DNA from: Planctomycetota bacterium
GTDB lineage: Bacteria; Planctomycetota; PUPC01; JACPCR01
Length of the DNA stretch: 64,000 nucleotides
Direction of reading: 5' to 3'
Assembly: GCA_016179685.1 (NCBI GenBank)
Contig: JACPCR010000051.1
Location: 134,323-198,322, forward strand
A program made the position numbers and the translations under genes. Below are positions 17,328 through 27,467 of this stretch, in pieces; positions within the stretch are counted from its first letter, which is position 1; each line of letters starts with the position of its first letter. Under the pieces are notes generated by a model. The model did no database searches. It saw only the letters and a program-made list of their open reading frames with translations, and was not told the DNA's origin.

Positions 17328-18221
17328 TTGAACGACACGGACCGGAAACCCGTCGAGCCTGTCCGGGAAACTTCGATCCGCAGCCAAGTGGGTCGTCTCC
17401 TGCTCGCGGCGGGACTGGTGCTCGGCGTCACCGCCGTCTTGTACTGGATGTTCCGAGTGGACCTGCCCGGCCGGGTCCAGGAGATGGAAAGCCACTTGGC
17501 CAGCCCGGACGACAAGTTCCGGAAACTGGCGGCCTACGAACTATGGAAAATCGGGGAAGGAACGTCTCCTGAACAGCGCGCTCGAGTGGGCATCCTCGAC
17601 GGCAGGGTGGGCCAGAAGCTCCTCGCCCTCTACCGGCGGGGTGACCTCGAGGAGGAAGAGACGAGGCGATTTCTTATCCTGGCCCTGGGCTATTTCGGCT
17701 GCCAGGATGCCCTGCCGGACCTGGTCCGGGAAGTTCAGAATCCGGGCTCGATTTCCAGCGATCTCCGCCTGGACGCGGTCTACAGCCTGGGTTTACTGCA
17801 GAACCGGGAAGCGGCAGGGAGTCTCGTGGAGGCGACGCGGAGCGAGAATCCGGCGATGCGGAGAGCGGCGGCGGCGGCCCTGGGCAAGCTGGGCGATCCC
17901 AGGGCCGAGGGGCCCCTCGAGGCGCTGCTCGAGGACACCCATGCCGAGGTGGCCTGGACGGCCGCGTTGGCGCTCGGGGAGCTGGGAAACCCGGCGGGCC
18001 AGAAAAGCTTCGAGGCCATGCTGGACCGCCAGGTGCTTCAGGGCCGGCCCGAGTTGGACGAGGAGGCCCGGTCCCGGATCATGATTCACGTCATCCGGGC
18101 GGTGGACCGATTAAAACTCCGTTCCTTCAGGGTCAGATTGGAGCGTCTCGGGGAGACCGACCCGAATCTGAGGGTGAGGAGCGAAGCGATGCGAGCGCTG
18201 CGCAGCCTGGCGGGCGACTGA
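17328..18221 (+). CDS. Membrane-anchored HEAT-repeat protein
   Basis: 297 residues with a TTG start, chosen because a good ribosome site (GGAGGGAGG, about 17309-17317) precedes it and no ATG is in range. One transmembrane helix near residues 26-46 (LLLAAGLVLGVTAVLYWMF) anchors a domain of HEAT/PBS-lyase-type repeats (LRLDAVYSLGLLQNREAAG, MRRAAAAALGKLGDP, AEVAWTAALALGELGNP) facing the periplasm. It is probably co-transcribed with the TPR gene upstream. A scaffold function is inferred; there are no catalytic motifs. Confidence 0.75.
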   Translation: MNDTDRKPVEPVRETSIRSQVGRLLLAAGLVLGVTAVLYWMFRVDLPGRVQEMESHLASPDDKFRKLAAYELWKIGEGTSPEQRARVGILDGRVGQKLLALYRRGDLEEEETRRFLILALGYFGCQDALPDLVREVQNPGSISSDLRLDAVYSLGLLQNREAAGSLVEATRSENPAMRRAAAAALGKLGDPRAEGPLEALLEDTHAEVAWTAALALGELGNPAGQKSFEAMLDRQVLQGRPELDEEARSRIMIHVIRAVDRLKLRSFRVRLERLGETDPNLRVRSEAMRALRSLAGD

Positions 18222-18406
18222 CGAGCCGCCCCTCCGGCTACCGGTTGGATCAATCGGGACATCGCGGTCCTGGGCGCCTACGCCATCGGGCCATGGGTGG
18301 TTCGTCACGGGTGCAGCCCGCCTTGAAGTCGCGTCAGAACTGAGTGAAACCGGCGAGTCGGCTGACAAATCGCAAATCGCAAATGGCAAATGGAACAACT
18401 CTGGCT

Positions 18407-19912
18407 TCACTGAATACCTATGCGCCGCACCTCCCTCCACGCGGCCGCCCAGATCAGCAGAAGCGGCAGAAGGCTCAGCAGGCCAGGCAGCCCGGCCAGC
18501 TCCCCGAGGTTGAAGGAGCTCCAGGCCGCGGCCGGGGAGACGGGCAGGCCTTCCTGCTCCGGCGGCAGTCGATCGAGCAGGCTTTGAGTGTTTACGGATA
18601 CCCGGTTCGCCGCGAGATGCCGGAACGTGTGCTCGAACAGGGGATTCTCGATCTCGAAACGCGGGGACGGGTTGACGGCGGTCACGGCGGTCTGGATGAG
18701 GACGGACAGGCTCAGCAGGCCGAAGAACAGTGCAGGAAGGCGTGGCCAGAAGAAGTAGAGGGACACGGCGAGGAAGGGGAGGCAGGGGACGAGGTAACGG
18801 GGCCCCGCTGACCATCCGCCTTCCCAATGGATGAAGGCCGCGTTCAGGGAGAGGTAGAAGAGGACGATTGAGAGGCAGGCCAGGGCTTCGAGCCGTCGGC
18901 CCCAGCGGGCGCTCAGGAAGGCCGCGGCGCCCGGGATGGCCAGGACCAGCAGGGGCGATGTGAAGAAGAGCCCGCGCTTTGGCAGGAAGGTCAATTCGAG
19001 GAACACTCGGAGGGGCGGCCAGCGGAACACGCCTCCCTTCGAGTCCTCGAACAGCGGATTCTGATAGGTATAGTTCGTGGCGAAGGGGCTGCCGAAGCAG
19101 GCCTGGTGATAGGCCAGGAGGCCGGCCACCGGGAAGGCCGCACCCGCAGCGAACCGGACGAGTCCGCGCCGGGGTTCGGGCCCGAGGAGGCGATAGCCGA
19201 GGAGGAAGGCGACTGCGGCCGCGTTGTTGTATTCGACGAGGATGGCGAGGCCGGCGAGGAGGCCGGCGATCGTATCCACATCCAGCCCTGCCGCCCGGCC
19301 CGGCTGGCCCGCCTCGCGAACGGACCCGTACTCGTGCCGCAGCCAGAGTGCGAAGATGAAGAAAGTAAGGGCCGCGGAGACCTGGTGGGCCTGGAACAGG
19401 GTGGCCCATGGAAAGGCGAGCGTGCCGAGGGAATAGCCGGCGGTGACCCACAGGCGGGGTCCCACGGGGCCCGGACGCAGGTATCCCAGGGCGCTGAAGA
19501 GCGCGGCACCGAGCGCCGCAGAGACCAGCGCCATGCTGCACACCGTCGCCACGTAGGCGTTGAAGTGGATCAGAGCCAGGGAGCCCAGAGGATGAACTCC
19601 AACCAGGACCTCTCCCCAGTAGAGGACCGCGTAGACCGGCACGGCCAGGAAGGAGATGCCCGGCGGCTTGTTGGGGTACACCCGGCCCCGGTGGTAGGCG
19701 ACGTCGTCCGTGTTCGTCGCCATGCTGCCCGGTTCGAGCCGGCCGTCGGGTCCGTAGCGTCCGATGACCAGGCTGCCTTCTTCCACGATGGACCAGGTGA
19801 GATCGAAACGGGCGTTCTGATTCCAGCCGCCGCCCTGGAAGAAATAGGCGTACGTCAGGAACAGGGTCCAGAAAATCGTACGCCGGACGCTCCGTTCCCT
19901 CCGTTCTTCCAT
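18407..19912 (-). CDS. PMT-type (GT39/ArnT-like) membrane glycosyltransferase
   Basis: 501 residues with about ten membrane helices. The N-terminal loop (FDLTWSIVEEGSLVIGRYG and, after it, VYPNKPPGISFLAVPVY) has the layout of phospholipid-carrier-dependent glycosyltransferases of the GT-C fold (PMT/ArnT type). There an acidic residue in the first extracytoplasmic loop and a KPP-like motif are characteristic. Such enzymes move sugars from polyprenyl-phosphate donors to proteins or lipids at the outer face of the inner membrane. It follows lpxK on the same strand after 334 nt, so an envelope-glycan or lipid A modification role is possible but unproven. Confidence 0.65.
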   Translation of the reverse strand: MEERRERSVRRTIFWTLFLTYAYFFQGGGWNQNARFDLTWSIVEEGSLVIGRYGPDGRLEPGSMATNTDDVAYHRGRVYPNKPPGISFLAVPVYAVLYWGEVLVGVHPLGSLALIHFNAYVATVCSMALVSAALGAALFSALGYLRPGPVGPRLWVTAGYSLGTLAFPWATLFQAHQVSAALTFFIFALWLRHEYGSVREAGQPGRAAGLDVDTIAGLLAGLAILVEYNNAAAVAFLLGYRLLGPEPRRGLVRFAAGAAFPVAGLLAYHQACFGSPFATNYTYQNPLFEDSKGGVFRWPPLRVFLELTFLPKRGLFFTSPLLVLAIPGAAAFLSARWGRRLEALACLSIVLFYLSLNAAFIHWEGGWSAGPRYLVPCLPFLAVSLYFFWPRLPALFFGLLSLSVLIQTAVTAVNPSPRFEIENPLFEHTFRHLAANRVSVNTQSLLDRLPPEQEGLPVSPAAAWSSFNLGELAGLPGLLSLLPLLLIWAAAWREVRRIGIQ

Positions 19913-20246
19913 GGCTTTTTATGGTCCCTCGACGCCGTGCGGGGCGCAGAGAAGTTACAGCCTGGGACCTGTCCTCCTGGAGGGATAGCGTTTCCACAGC
20001 CATGGGGAAACCGCGCTCAACGTTGGACGCGTCGGCGCAAGAGTAAGAAAGCCAGTCTAACCGGTTCGAAGCAGATGACAAATGAGGATGTGACTCAGAA
20101 GTCCCATGACAGACGGGCCCCGACGCTCATACGAGCACACGTGCAAGGAAGCGCACCCGCTCCGAGGCCCGCCTGTCACGGTACATCGGAATTGGAGTTG
20201 TCCACAAGTTCCAGGCAACGCCCGGGGCGGGGCGGCGCGTTCGGTG
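19913..20246. other. Spacer between lpxK and the glycosyltransferase
   Basis: 334 bases without a supportable gene. No strong palindrome or repeat was noticed. It presumably holds the end of the lpxK transcript and the promoter or leader of the glycosyltransferase gene, but no clear -35/-10 pair or riboswitch could be recognised. Confidence 0.4.
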
Positions 20247-21539
20247 TTATCCCCGGCCGGAGCAGTTCCTTTTCCTCGCTTCCCACCAGCGTTCGGCCCA
20301 GGGACGCCGGGGTTCTTCGGGCCGGCCCCCGAGCGACACGCTTTGGGCCAGCTCTTCAGGCGACATACCGGCGTCCGGGGACCGCGTTTCAGGAAAAAGC
20401 TGCGTCAGGCGCTCCGTGAGCGGCCCCGCGCCCCGGAGGAACTCGATGCCGATGCGCAGGCAGAGGAGCGGCATCTCCAGCTCGAGGAGCGGCTGGAATT
20501 TGACCGCGTCCTTTTGAGTGGTCAGGAGGGCATCGGCCCCCAGGCGGCGGGCCTCGGAAACCAGGGCCAGCAGGTCATCACCCGTATACCAGTGATGGTC
20601 CGGATACTCGCAGAAGCCCACGAGAATCACGTTCAAATCCTGGACGGCACGGCGAAAGCCTTCAGGATTCCCGAGGGCGCAGAAGGCCAGGACGCGCTTT
20701 TGTTTCAACCATCCCATGCCGACGGGGGAAAGGTCCGGGCACTGCAGGACTTCCTTGACTCGGTGAGCGGAGGTGAGGATGGGAGTCCGGGGCGCGAGGC
20801 GGCCGATCCGCTCGTGCAGGGCGTCCAGCGCCGCAGGACCCGCCTGGTCCGCACGAGTCAGCACGATCAGGTCGGCGCGGCGCATGCCCTGGACGGGCTC
20901 TCGCAGCAGGCCGCGGGGGAGGAGATGGCCGTACCCGAAGGGATTCAGGGCATCGATGAGAAGGATGTCGAGGTCCCGGTGCAGTCGCCGGTGCTGGAAT
21001 CCGTCGTCGAGGAGAAAGCATTCAGGCGGCGGCTGCAGGCGCTCCATGGCCGTCCGCGCTCCGCGAAGTCGGTCGGGGCCCAGGATCAGGTGCACCCCAT
21101 CGAGGTTGGCCTGGAGCAGGAGTCCCTCGTCATGGATGCCCGGGGGAAGGCCGGAAAGCTCGCCGGCGGGCGAGGGGCTTGGCCGCTGCCCGTAGCCGCG
21201 GCTCAGGACGGCGACGCGGTAGCCTCGCTTGCGAATCCAGCGGGCGATCCACTCGACCATGGGAGTCTTTCCAGTCCCGCCCGCGGTGAGATTGCCGACG
21301 CTGATCACGGCGGCATCGACGAGATGGGTTCGAAACCACTTCCCATCGTAGAGGGCGTTGCGGATGCCCACTCCGACCCGATAGCACCAGGAGAGGCCGG
21401 AGAGCGACAGCCGTTCCGCCGTTGCAGCCGCCCCGACGGTCTCACCTCGGATGAGCTTCAGGTAGGCGCTTCGCCGCCGAACGGACGCCGCGGCCGGCAA
21501 CTCCGGACTGTCCATGGGCAAGGTGGCGTTTTCAGGCAT
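20247..21539 (-). CDS. lpxK: Tetraacyldisaccharide 4'-kinase (lipid A biosynthesis)
   Basis: LpxK phosphorylates the 4' position of the lipid A disaccharide at the inner membrane, the sixth step of the Raetz pathway. The P-loop GNLTAGGTGKTP is canonical for LpxK. It is followed by VLSRGYG, FLLDDGFQHRRLHRDLDILL and a LPRGLLREP motif, all family hallmarks. From ATG 21539 the protein has 430 residues, longer than the usual 320-350, because of N- and C-terminal extensions. ATG 21611 and 21515 are alternative starts; none has a strong ribosome site. It lies downstream of the nrdD homologue. Its presence implies a lipid A-bearing outer membrane. Confidence 0.9.
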   Translation of the reverse strand: MPENATLPMDSPELPAAASVRRRSAYLKLIRGETVGAAATAERLSLSGLSWCYRVGVGIRNALYDGKWFRTHLVDAAVISVGNLTAGGTGKTPMVEWIARWIRKRGYRVAVLSRGYGQRPSPSPAGELSGLPPGIHDEGLLLQANLDGVHLILGPDRLRGARTAMERLQPPPECFLLDDGFQHRRLHRDLDILLIDALNPFGYGHLLPRGLLREPVQGMRRADLIVLTRADQAGPAALDALHERIGRLAPRTPILTSAHRVKEVLQCPDLSPVGMGWLKQKRVLAFCALGNPEGFRRAVQDLNVILVGFCEYPDHHWYTGDDLLALVSEARRLGADALLTTQKDAVKFQPLLELEMPLLCLRIGIEFLRGAGPLTERLTQLFPETRSPDAGMSPEELAQSVSLGGRPEEPRRPWAERWWEARKRNCSGRG

Positions 21540-21694
21540 GGCCGGTTGAATGGGAAGGGAGTGTGGCGCTCTTTCTCTCGGGGCTTGCGGTCCGGCGAAC
21601 CCTGGGTCCATGTCGCCGGAAGTCCAGCCGTGCGTACGGGGTCGTCCACGCTTCCCTGGATCTTATTGGCCTGGAGCGTGCTTTCAACGCTCCG

Positions 21695-24061
21695 TCAATC
21701 GAGCCGGGCCATCCGGTGTCGGGAGCGGAATTCGGCCTGCTTGGAGCGATTCCACTCGCTGGTCCGGCTGAAGTAGTCCGCGATGCGGGTCAGCGCGGTT
21801 ACGGAGGCGGAGTCGCACTGGGAGCATCGTTCCCGGGGCCCGCGCACGGTGCTCCGGCAGTCGGGGCAGAAAGTGAACGTGGGCGTGAAAGCGACCTGAG
21901 AGACGAGGGATTCCCGGTAAGCCTTCTGGAGGACCTGGAAAATCTCGTCGCCGCGCGGAGGCGGGTCCGACACGAACGCCTGAGTCAAGGCGTGGACTGG
22001 AATCCAGGGATGGAACTGCCCCTCGATCCTCCACCGTTCGGAAAAGGGCACAGCGGAGTCCGCGCGGATTTTGACTCCGTTGGTGTAATAGGCCTCGTCG
22101 GCGTCGGGATCGCCCCGCACAAACTCGGCAGCGAGGGGGAACGACTTGTAATCCACAAAGGCCAGTCTTCGGGCCGCATTCTCGGAAGGCGTTTCCTCGA
22201 GACAGAGACGGATACCCCGGTCCTCCTCGTGCTGGCGGGCGCGCTCCTGAACGCGTTCCAGGATGCGGCTGGCCAGCGTCTGGGCCTCGCGGCCGGCATG
22301 CAACTCCTGCCCGGCCGCGCAGGCGAGACACTCGTTCAGTCCCATGAGCCCCAGCGTGCAGGGCGCGTGCAGAAGGTTCAGATAAACGTTGCCATCGCGG
22401 ACGGTCCGGCCGAGCTGCCAGAGCGGAAGCCGGGACGAGGCGGCGAGCCGGCCGAGAAACTTGCGCTTCTGGAGGTGAGCGAGCACGGCCCGGTCTACGG
22501 ACCGGTCCACCTCGCGAAGGGTCTCCTCGAACCGGCCGCCGCCGGCCCGGTAAGCGGCCTGCGGCAGGTTGAGGGTGACGCTCTGGAGGGCGGCCTGCCG
22601 CAGGCTCTCGAGCCGGCTGATCGGCAAGAAAGGCGTCAGAGGCAGCCGCAGGGGCGGGCCGAAGCGTGAGGACTCTTCGCGGTCGAAGACGAACACGGGG
22701 ACGCCGTTGTGAGCGGCCAGCTCGGCCGCGAGATAGAGCAGGGACCTGGCCGGCGGCTCCCGGAAACATTCGGCCATGACGTGGAAGTCGCACTTGGGGA
22801 AGCAGAAGATGCCGCCGTACTGATCACCCTGCGACCAGACCTGAAGGAGAGCGCGGGCCATCCGCTGCGCCGCCTCGCGGTAGCTTCCGTAAGGCCGGCC
22901 CGTGGGCTTGCCGCCCGGCCCGATCGCCTCGAGGGGCCGCAGGATGCCCGGCACGTCCGGGTAGATGTTGAGGTCAACGAACAGGGTCTGCCCCCCGCGG
23001 GAGAAGGCATGCTGGGCGCCGTCGAAGAGGATGCGCTGCGCTTCCTGGTACAGCTCGCGCTCGGAAAGGTCCTCGATGAACGGGGCGTACAGCACGTTGA
23101 GGAACTCGATGCCTTGGGGCCCCGCGGCGTACGACTGCATGGCCCCCAGAAACGTGTAAAGCTGGGACGTCAAACTCGAGGGATGCCGGGCCGGCGCGGA
23201 CGAAACGTCGATCGTCTCCAGCACCAGGCCGTATCGCTTCAAGAACTCCAGGGAATGCGTCGCCATGTAGATGCGCGTCGGATAACCCAGGTCGTGCACG
23301 TGGATCATCCCCGACAGGTGCGCCTCCGATACCTCGGCCGAAAAGACCTCGTCCAGCGCATATTGCTTGAGCGTGTGCTCGGCAATCGCCAGGTTGATCG
23401 CTTCCGGGTTGTTCGTGACGACCTTGTGGTTCGTCTTGCCGCGGGCAAAAAGGATTTGATCCAGGTCAAACTTCGGTATCCCGATCACCGCCTGCTTCTC
23501 CAGCGTGGCCGAGAGACCCCGGCTGAACAGCTCGTTGTCCACCAGCTCGCGGATCAGCGAGGTGGAAACCTGCGTCAGGCCCGACGAGAAAATCTTCTGC
23601 TCCACGGCTGCCGCAATCTCGCGGGCCACCGTGGGATCGAGCTGCGCCTCCACCTCCAGCGCCAACACGATCTTCTCGCGGTCCCACGCGGCCATCTCCT
23701 CGCGCGTGCCGGGCGATACCTTCACGGCCGCGCCCTCGACACCCGCCGGCTTGCGCACCCGCAGACTGTTCCGAATCTGCGTGCGCCGCTCCCGGTACAG
23801 AATGTAGGCCTTGGCCGTCTGAACGTGCCCGGTCTCCATGAGCACCTTCTCGACGAGGTCCTGAATCTGCTCGATGTGCGGCGGCGTGCCGTCGCTGCCC
23901 TTCTCAAGAAACAACGTCACCGCTTCCGCCAGCTCCTCCGCCACGAACCGGCTCTCCCCGCCCGCCGCCTGAGCCGCCCTGTAGACCGCGTCGGCGATCT
24001 TGGTCTGATCAAAGGGGACAGCCCTCCCGTCCCGCTTGAGAACCGTCTGGAACTTCGCCAA
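21695..24061 (-). CDS. nrdD: Class III (anaerobic) ribonucleotide reductase homologue, catalytic residues altered
   Basis: 788 residues from a TTG start 5 nt after the nrdR stop. Two ATP-cone-like allosteric domains span about 1-95 and 110-205, followed by the NrdD barrel (NNPEAINLAIAEHTLKQYAL, HVHDLGYPTRIYMATHS, AFSRGGQTLFVDLNIYPD, SVTLNLPQAAYRAG). A C-terminal zinc site has two CxxC pairs (FCPDCRS, CSQCDS). The glycyl-radical motif usually read as RIxGY is here RIADY, with Asp762 where Gly is expected. The segment about 462-480 (RFGPPLRLPLTPFLP), where the family normally has active-site cysteines, has none. Length and the rest of the sequence are intact. No NrdG activase is in the window. 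Confidence 0.8.
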   Translation of the reverse strand: MAKFQTVLKRDGRAVPFDQTKIADAVYRAAQAAGGESRFVAEELAEAVTLFLEKGSDGTPPHIEQIQDLVEKVLMETGHVQTAKAYILYRERRTQIRNSLRVRKPAGVEGAAVKVSPGTREEMAAWDREKIVLALEVEAQLDPTVAREIAAAVEQKIFSSGLTQVSTSLIRELVDNELFSRGLSATLEKQAVIGIPKFDLDQILFARGKTNHKVVTNNPEAINLAIAEHTLKQYALDEVFSAEVSEAHLSGMIHVHDLGYPTRIYMATHSLEFLKRYGLVLETIDVSSAPARHPSSLTSQLYTFLGAMQSYAAGPQGIEFLNVLYAPFIEDLSERELYQEAQRILFDGAQHAFSRGGQTLFVDLNIYPDVPGILRPLEAIGPGGKPTGRPYGSYREAAQRMARALLQVWSQGDQYGGIFCFPKCDFHVMAECFREPPARSLLYLAAELAAHNGVPVFVFDREESSRFGPPLRLPLTPFLPISRLESLRQAALQSVTLNLPQAAYRAGGGRFEETLREVDRSVDRAVLAHLQKRKFLGRLAASSRLPLWQLGRTVRDGNVYLNLLHAPCTLGLMGLNECLACAAGQELHAGREAQTLASRILERVQERARQHEEDRGIRLCLEETPSENAARRLAFVDYKSFPLAAEFVRGDPDADEAYYTNGVKIRADSAVPFSERWRIEGQFHPWIPVHALTQAFVSDPPPRGDEIFQVLQKAYRESLVSQVAFTPTFTFCPDCRSTVRGPRERCSQCDSASVTALTRIADYFSRTSEWNRSKQAEFRSRHRMARLD

Positions 24062-24066
24062 CCTCT

Positions 24067-24525
24067 CTATCCCTTCTGTGCCAGAAGCCTGCGCAGCTCA
24101 TCTGCGAAATCGCTGACGTCCTTGAACTCCCGGTAAACCGATGCAAAGCGAACGTAAGCCACCGGGTCGGTCTGCTGGAGGTGTTTCATGACCTCCTCGC
24201 CAATGAACTTGGTGGGCACTTCCTTCTCGAACCGCTCGCTGCATTCCTTTTCGATCTCGCCGACGATGCGTTCGAGGGCTTCCACGGAGACCGGGCGCTT
24301 CTCGCACGCCTTCAGAAGCCCATCGAGGACCTTCTGCCTGCTGAACGGCGCCCTTCGGCCGTCCTTCTTGATGACCCGGAGAGTGGACTGCGCGGCCCGC
24401 TCATACGTGGTATAACGTCGGCCGCAGGCGAGACACTCGCGGCGCCTCCGAATCTCGTTCTCGCCCGCGGATTCACGAGAATCGACGACCTTGTCGGCGT
24501 TGGCCTTGCAGAAAGGACATTTCAT
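24067..24525 (-). CDS. nrdR: Transcriptional repressor NrdR
   Basis: 152 residues from ATG 24525; an upstream in-frame ATG at 24558 would add 11 unlikely residues. The N-terminal zinc ribbon has Cys3, Cys6, Cys31 and Cys34 (MKCPFCK and CLACGRRYTTYER). An ATP-cone domain follows (VIKKDGRRAPFSRQKVLDGL). NrdR senses ATP/dATP and represses ribonucleotide reductase genes by binding paired NrdR boxes. Here it precedes the nrdD homologue by 5 nt, the classical arrangement, so both are probably autoregulated together. No NrdR box could be identified with confidence upstream. Confidence 0.95.
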   Translation of the reverse strand: MKCPFCKANADKVVDSRESAGENEIRRRRECLACGRRYTTYERAAQSTLRVIKKDGRRAPFSRQKVLDGLLKACEKRPVSVEALERIVGEIEKECSERFEKEVPTKFIGEEVMKHLQQTDPVAYVRFASVYREFKDVSDFADELRRLLAQKG

Positions 24526-24701
24526 ACGGAAGACTCGGTGTGGAGAAGCAGGGCCCACAATCGAGGCTCATTATAGGAAGCACCGACGCCCTTGCAATGA
24601 CGAGTGATCCAGGCCACCAGCAATCTCGCCTCCGCCGTGATAGATTACCATCCATCGCCGTACCGCCTTGATCATCGCATCGGCCGTTCCTCTCTCGCAC
24701 C

Positions 24702-26999
24702 ATGAATTTTCTCAAACGGCATCCGACGATTCCCCTTTCCGTCCTGATCCTCATCGGGGGCACTCTCATGATCCGGGTCGCTTTCCACAGCAGCGGAACG
24801 TTCGGAGGCACGGCCAATGGCGACGAGATTCCTCACGCACGCAAGCCCATCCCGCCGCCGGAAGAGCTGGCAAAGCTCCCGAAGGACGGCGGCCCGGAAT
24901 ATAACCGGCTCGTGTTCGAAAAAAGCCCTTACCTCCTCCAGCACGCGGGCAATCCCGTCGATTGGTATCCGTGGGGCGATGAGGCGTTCGAGAAGGCCCG
25001 GCAGGAGAACAAGCCCATTTTCCTTTCCATCGGCTATACCACATGCCACTGGTGTCACGTCATGGAGCATGAGTCCTTCGAGGATGAAGAGGTAGCCCGC
25101 CTCATGAACCAGCATTTCGTCTGCATCAAGGTGGACCGGGAGGAGCGGCCCGACATCGATCAGGTCTACATGACCGTGACGCAGGCCATGACCGGTTCCG
25201 GGGGCTGGCCGATGACCGTCGTGATGACGCCCGACAGGAAGCCTTTCTTCACCGGCACCTATTTTCCCAAGGAAGGACGCATGGGCATGCGGGGTATGCT
25301 CCAGCTTCTTCCCGCCCTGGCCCGGGCATGGAGCGGGGAACGGGAGAAGGTCCTCCAGGCCGCAGACCACGTGGCTTCCGCTCTTTCCCAGTGGACCCGC
25401 GGCGCCCCCGGTGGGGGCCTCCATCCGGCCACGCTCGATACGGCCTTCCGGCAACTCGAGGCCCGCTACGATCCCGAGCGCGGCGGCTTCAGCCGAGCCC
25501 CGAAATTTCCGGTGCCCCACAACCTCTCCTTCCTCCTGCGCTACGGGAAGCGCACCGGGAATCCGAAAGCGCTCGAGATGGTAGAAAAAACCCTCGCCGC
25601 CTTGCGCCTCGGCGGCGTCTACGATCAGATCGGCTTCGGCACGCACCGGTACTCGACCGACCCCGTCTGGCTCGTCCCGCACTTCGAGAAAATGCTTTAC
25701 GATCAGGCTCTGCTGGCCATCGCCAACCTCGAGGCCTGGCAGGCCACGGGGAAGAAATTCTATGCCCGGACCGCCCGCGAAATCTTCGACTACGTGCTGC
25801 GCGAGATGACCTCGCCCGAGGGAGGCTTCTACAGCGCCGAGGACGCCGACAGCGAAGGTGAAGAGGGCAAATACTATCTCTGGACTCCCCAGGAAGTTGT
25901 CCAGGTCCTCGGTGAGGAGAACGGCAAGCTGTTCAACCGCGTCTTCCATATCGTCGAGGGGGGCAATTTCAAGGAGGAAGCGAGCGGCCGGAAGGGGGCC
26001 CGCAGCATCCCTCACCTCGTGAAACCCATCCCCGATATCGCACGAGACCTCCAATGGGCCGAGGACGAGTTGCAGAAACGGCTCGAAGAAAGTCGCCAAA
26101 AGCTTCTCGCAGCCAGGGAAAAACGGGTCCACCCGCAGAAGGATGACAAGGTTCTCACGGACTGGAATGGCCTGATGATCGCCGCGCTGGCGCTGGGGGG
26201 GCGCACCTTGGAGGATGCCCCGTACACCGCGGCCGCGGAGAAGGCGGCGAACTTCGTGCTCTCGAAGCTCCGTCGGAATGATGGCCGGCTGCTCAAGCGT
26301 TATCGTCAGAACGAGGCCGCCCTGCCCGCCCACCTCGAGGACTACGCCTTCATGGTCTGGGGCCTCTTCGAGCTTTATCAAAGCACCTTTGACGTGCGTT
26401 ACCTCCGGGAAGCCATCTCACTGAACAACCTCATGCTCAAACATTTCTGGGACCCGCAGGACGGCGGTCTGTTCCAGACTGCCGACGACGGGGAAAAGCT
26501 TCTGGTGCGCAGCAAGGACATCTACGATGGGGCCATCCCTTCAGGCAACTCCGTCGCCGCCTTGAACCTGGTGCGGTTGGGCCGCCTGACGGCGAATCCG
26601 GACTACGAGAAGAACGCCGAAGGCATCATGAAAGCCTTCTCCGATGGCGTGGACCGGCAGGCCTCCGGCCATACGCAACTCCTGATAGCCCTTGAATTCA
26701 TCGAAGGCAGGTCTTACGAGATCGTCATCGCCGGCGACCCCGAAAGGGAGGACACCCGGGCGGCGCTCCGTGCCCTCTGGAGACCCTTTCTACCCGGCAA
26801 GGTCGTCCTCCTCCGGCCGGACGGTGACGCTTCCGCCATCACGGACATCGCTCCGTACGCCAAATCGCAGCAAAGCATACAAGGCGCGGCAACGGCGTAC
26901 GTCTGCCAAAACTTCGCGTGTAAACTCCCTACGACGGATATCCAGGAGATGCTGAGGTTTCTTGGAGTTGGCAGTGAAGTCTCACCCCAAGAGAAGTAG
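24702..26999 (+). CDS. DUF255 (YyaL/SSP411-like) thioredoxin-domain protein
   Basis: 765 residues. An N-terminal hydrophobic segment ([19 protein letters not shown]) suggests export or membrane anchoring. The DUF255 thioredoxin-like domain starts at about residue 68 with [20 protein letters not shown]. It has the hallmark [12 protein letters not shown], in which Cys115 and Cys118 form a CxxC, and PDIDQVYM. The rest is an alpha/alpha-toroid similar to N-acylglucosamine epimerase-like and six-hairpin proteins ([28 protein letters not shown]). The family is widespread; its reaction is not established. It is transcribed away from nrdR across a 176-nt gap. Normal length and well-preserved motifs. 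Confidence 0.9.
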   Translation: MNFLKRHPTIPLSVLILIGGTLMIRVAFHSSGTFGGTANGDEIPHARKPIPPPEELAKLPKDGGPEYNRLVFEKSPYLLQHAGNPVDWYPWGDEAFEKARQENKPIFLSIGYTTCHWCHVMEHESFEDEEVARLMNQHFVCIKVDREERPDIDQVYMTVTQAMTGSGGWPMTVVMTPDRKPFFTGTYFPKEGRMGMRGMLQLLPALARAWSGEREKVLQAADHVASALSQWTRGAPGGGLHPATLDTAFRQLEARYDPERGGFSRAPKFPVPHNLSFLLRYGKRTGNPKALEMVEKTLAALRLGGVYDQIGFGTHRYSTDPVWLVPHFEKMLYDQALLAIANLEAWQATGKKFYARTAREIFDYVLREMTSPEGGFYSAEDADSEGEEGKYYLWTPQEVVQVLGEENGKLFNRVFHIVEGGNFKEEASGRKGARSIPHLVKPIPDIARDLQWAEDELQKRLEESRQKLLAAREKRVHPQKDDKVLTDWNGLMIAALALGGRTLEDAPYTAAAEKAANFVLSKLRRNDGRLLKRYRQNEAALPAHLEDYAFMVWGLFELYQSTFDVRYLREAISLNNLMLKHFWDPQDGGLFQTADDGEKLLVRSKDIYDGAIPSGNSVAALNLVRLGRLTANPDYEKNAEGIMKAFSDGVDRQASGHTQLLIALEFIEGRSYEIVIAGDPEREDTRAALRALWRPFLPGKVVLLRPDGDASAITDIAPYAKSQQSIQGAATAYVCQNFACKLPTTDIQEMLRFLGVGSEVSPQEK

Positions 27000-27111
27000 C
27001 CTTCACCTGTATCCTGATCTTTTCAGAGATGTATCTGGTCTGAGGTGTCAGTAAGAACTTAGTGAAAAAAACGAATTGCCTCTTGATCAACGGCCCCAAA
27101 TCGAAGATCCC

Positions 27112-27173
27112 TTTGGGAGGGGCGAAATAACATAGCCCAGGCCAAGTCCGCCCCTGGCGGACGCCGGCCTGGG
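27112..27173. repeat. Shared repeat ending in a compound hairpin
   Basis: 27112-27153 (TTTGGGAGGGGCGAAA, later GCCCAGGCCAAGTCCGCC) recurs at 54838-54879. Within it CCCAGGCC (27136-27143) pairs with GGCCTGGG (27166-27173). GTCCGCC (27146-27152) pairs with GGCGGAC (27156-27162) around loop CCT. Confidence 0.6.
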
Positions 27174-27223
27174 TAGAGTGACAAGCTGGATTGGGTCGCA
27201 CGCAGAGTAGGACAAGCTCTTTG

Positions 27224-27359
27224 GCTAAACATTCACTCAAAGGACGACGGAAAGATCTGCGCCCTTCCTTGCCATATCGGCGGCGCCGGTGAGTTCCATC
27301 GTTCGCCGGACGGTTGCCGCCGTCCAGGCCGGCGCCGCTCAGATCGCGGCCCGCTGGGA
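27224..27359 (+). repeat. Degenerate attC-like site 1
   Basis: It begins GCTAAACATTCACTCAAAGG, similar to the left part of chromosomal-integron attC sites. It ends GCCGGCGCCGCTCAG (27328-27342) and GCGGCCCGCTGGGAT, which matches the end of site 2 (28804-28838), but the final GTTRRRY core reads GCTGGGA. Length 136 bp is within the attC range. The assignment is tentative. Confidence 0.35.
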
Positions 27360-27467
27360 TCGGAGAGGCAATCACGGTGAGTAACCACGGGATACGACAG
27401 ATGGTCGTGGCGCTGGCTGTATTCGCGTGCAACATCGACGACCTCCTTGCCGATGAGAGTATGAATC

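Larger units (their letters stand above)
27000..27467. other. Cassette-border spacer with palindromes
   Basis: 468 bases without a supportable gene. It contains a compound hairpin at 27136-27173, the 42-nt repeat shared with 54838-54879, and an attC-like palindromic segment at 27224-27359. Short ORFs here do not resemble proteins. Confidence 0.5.
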
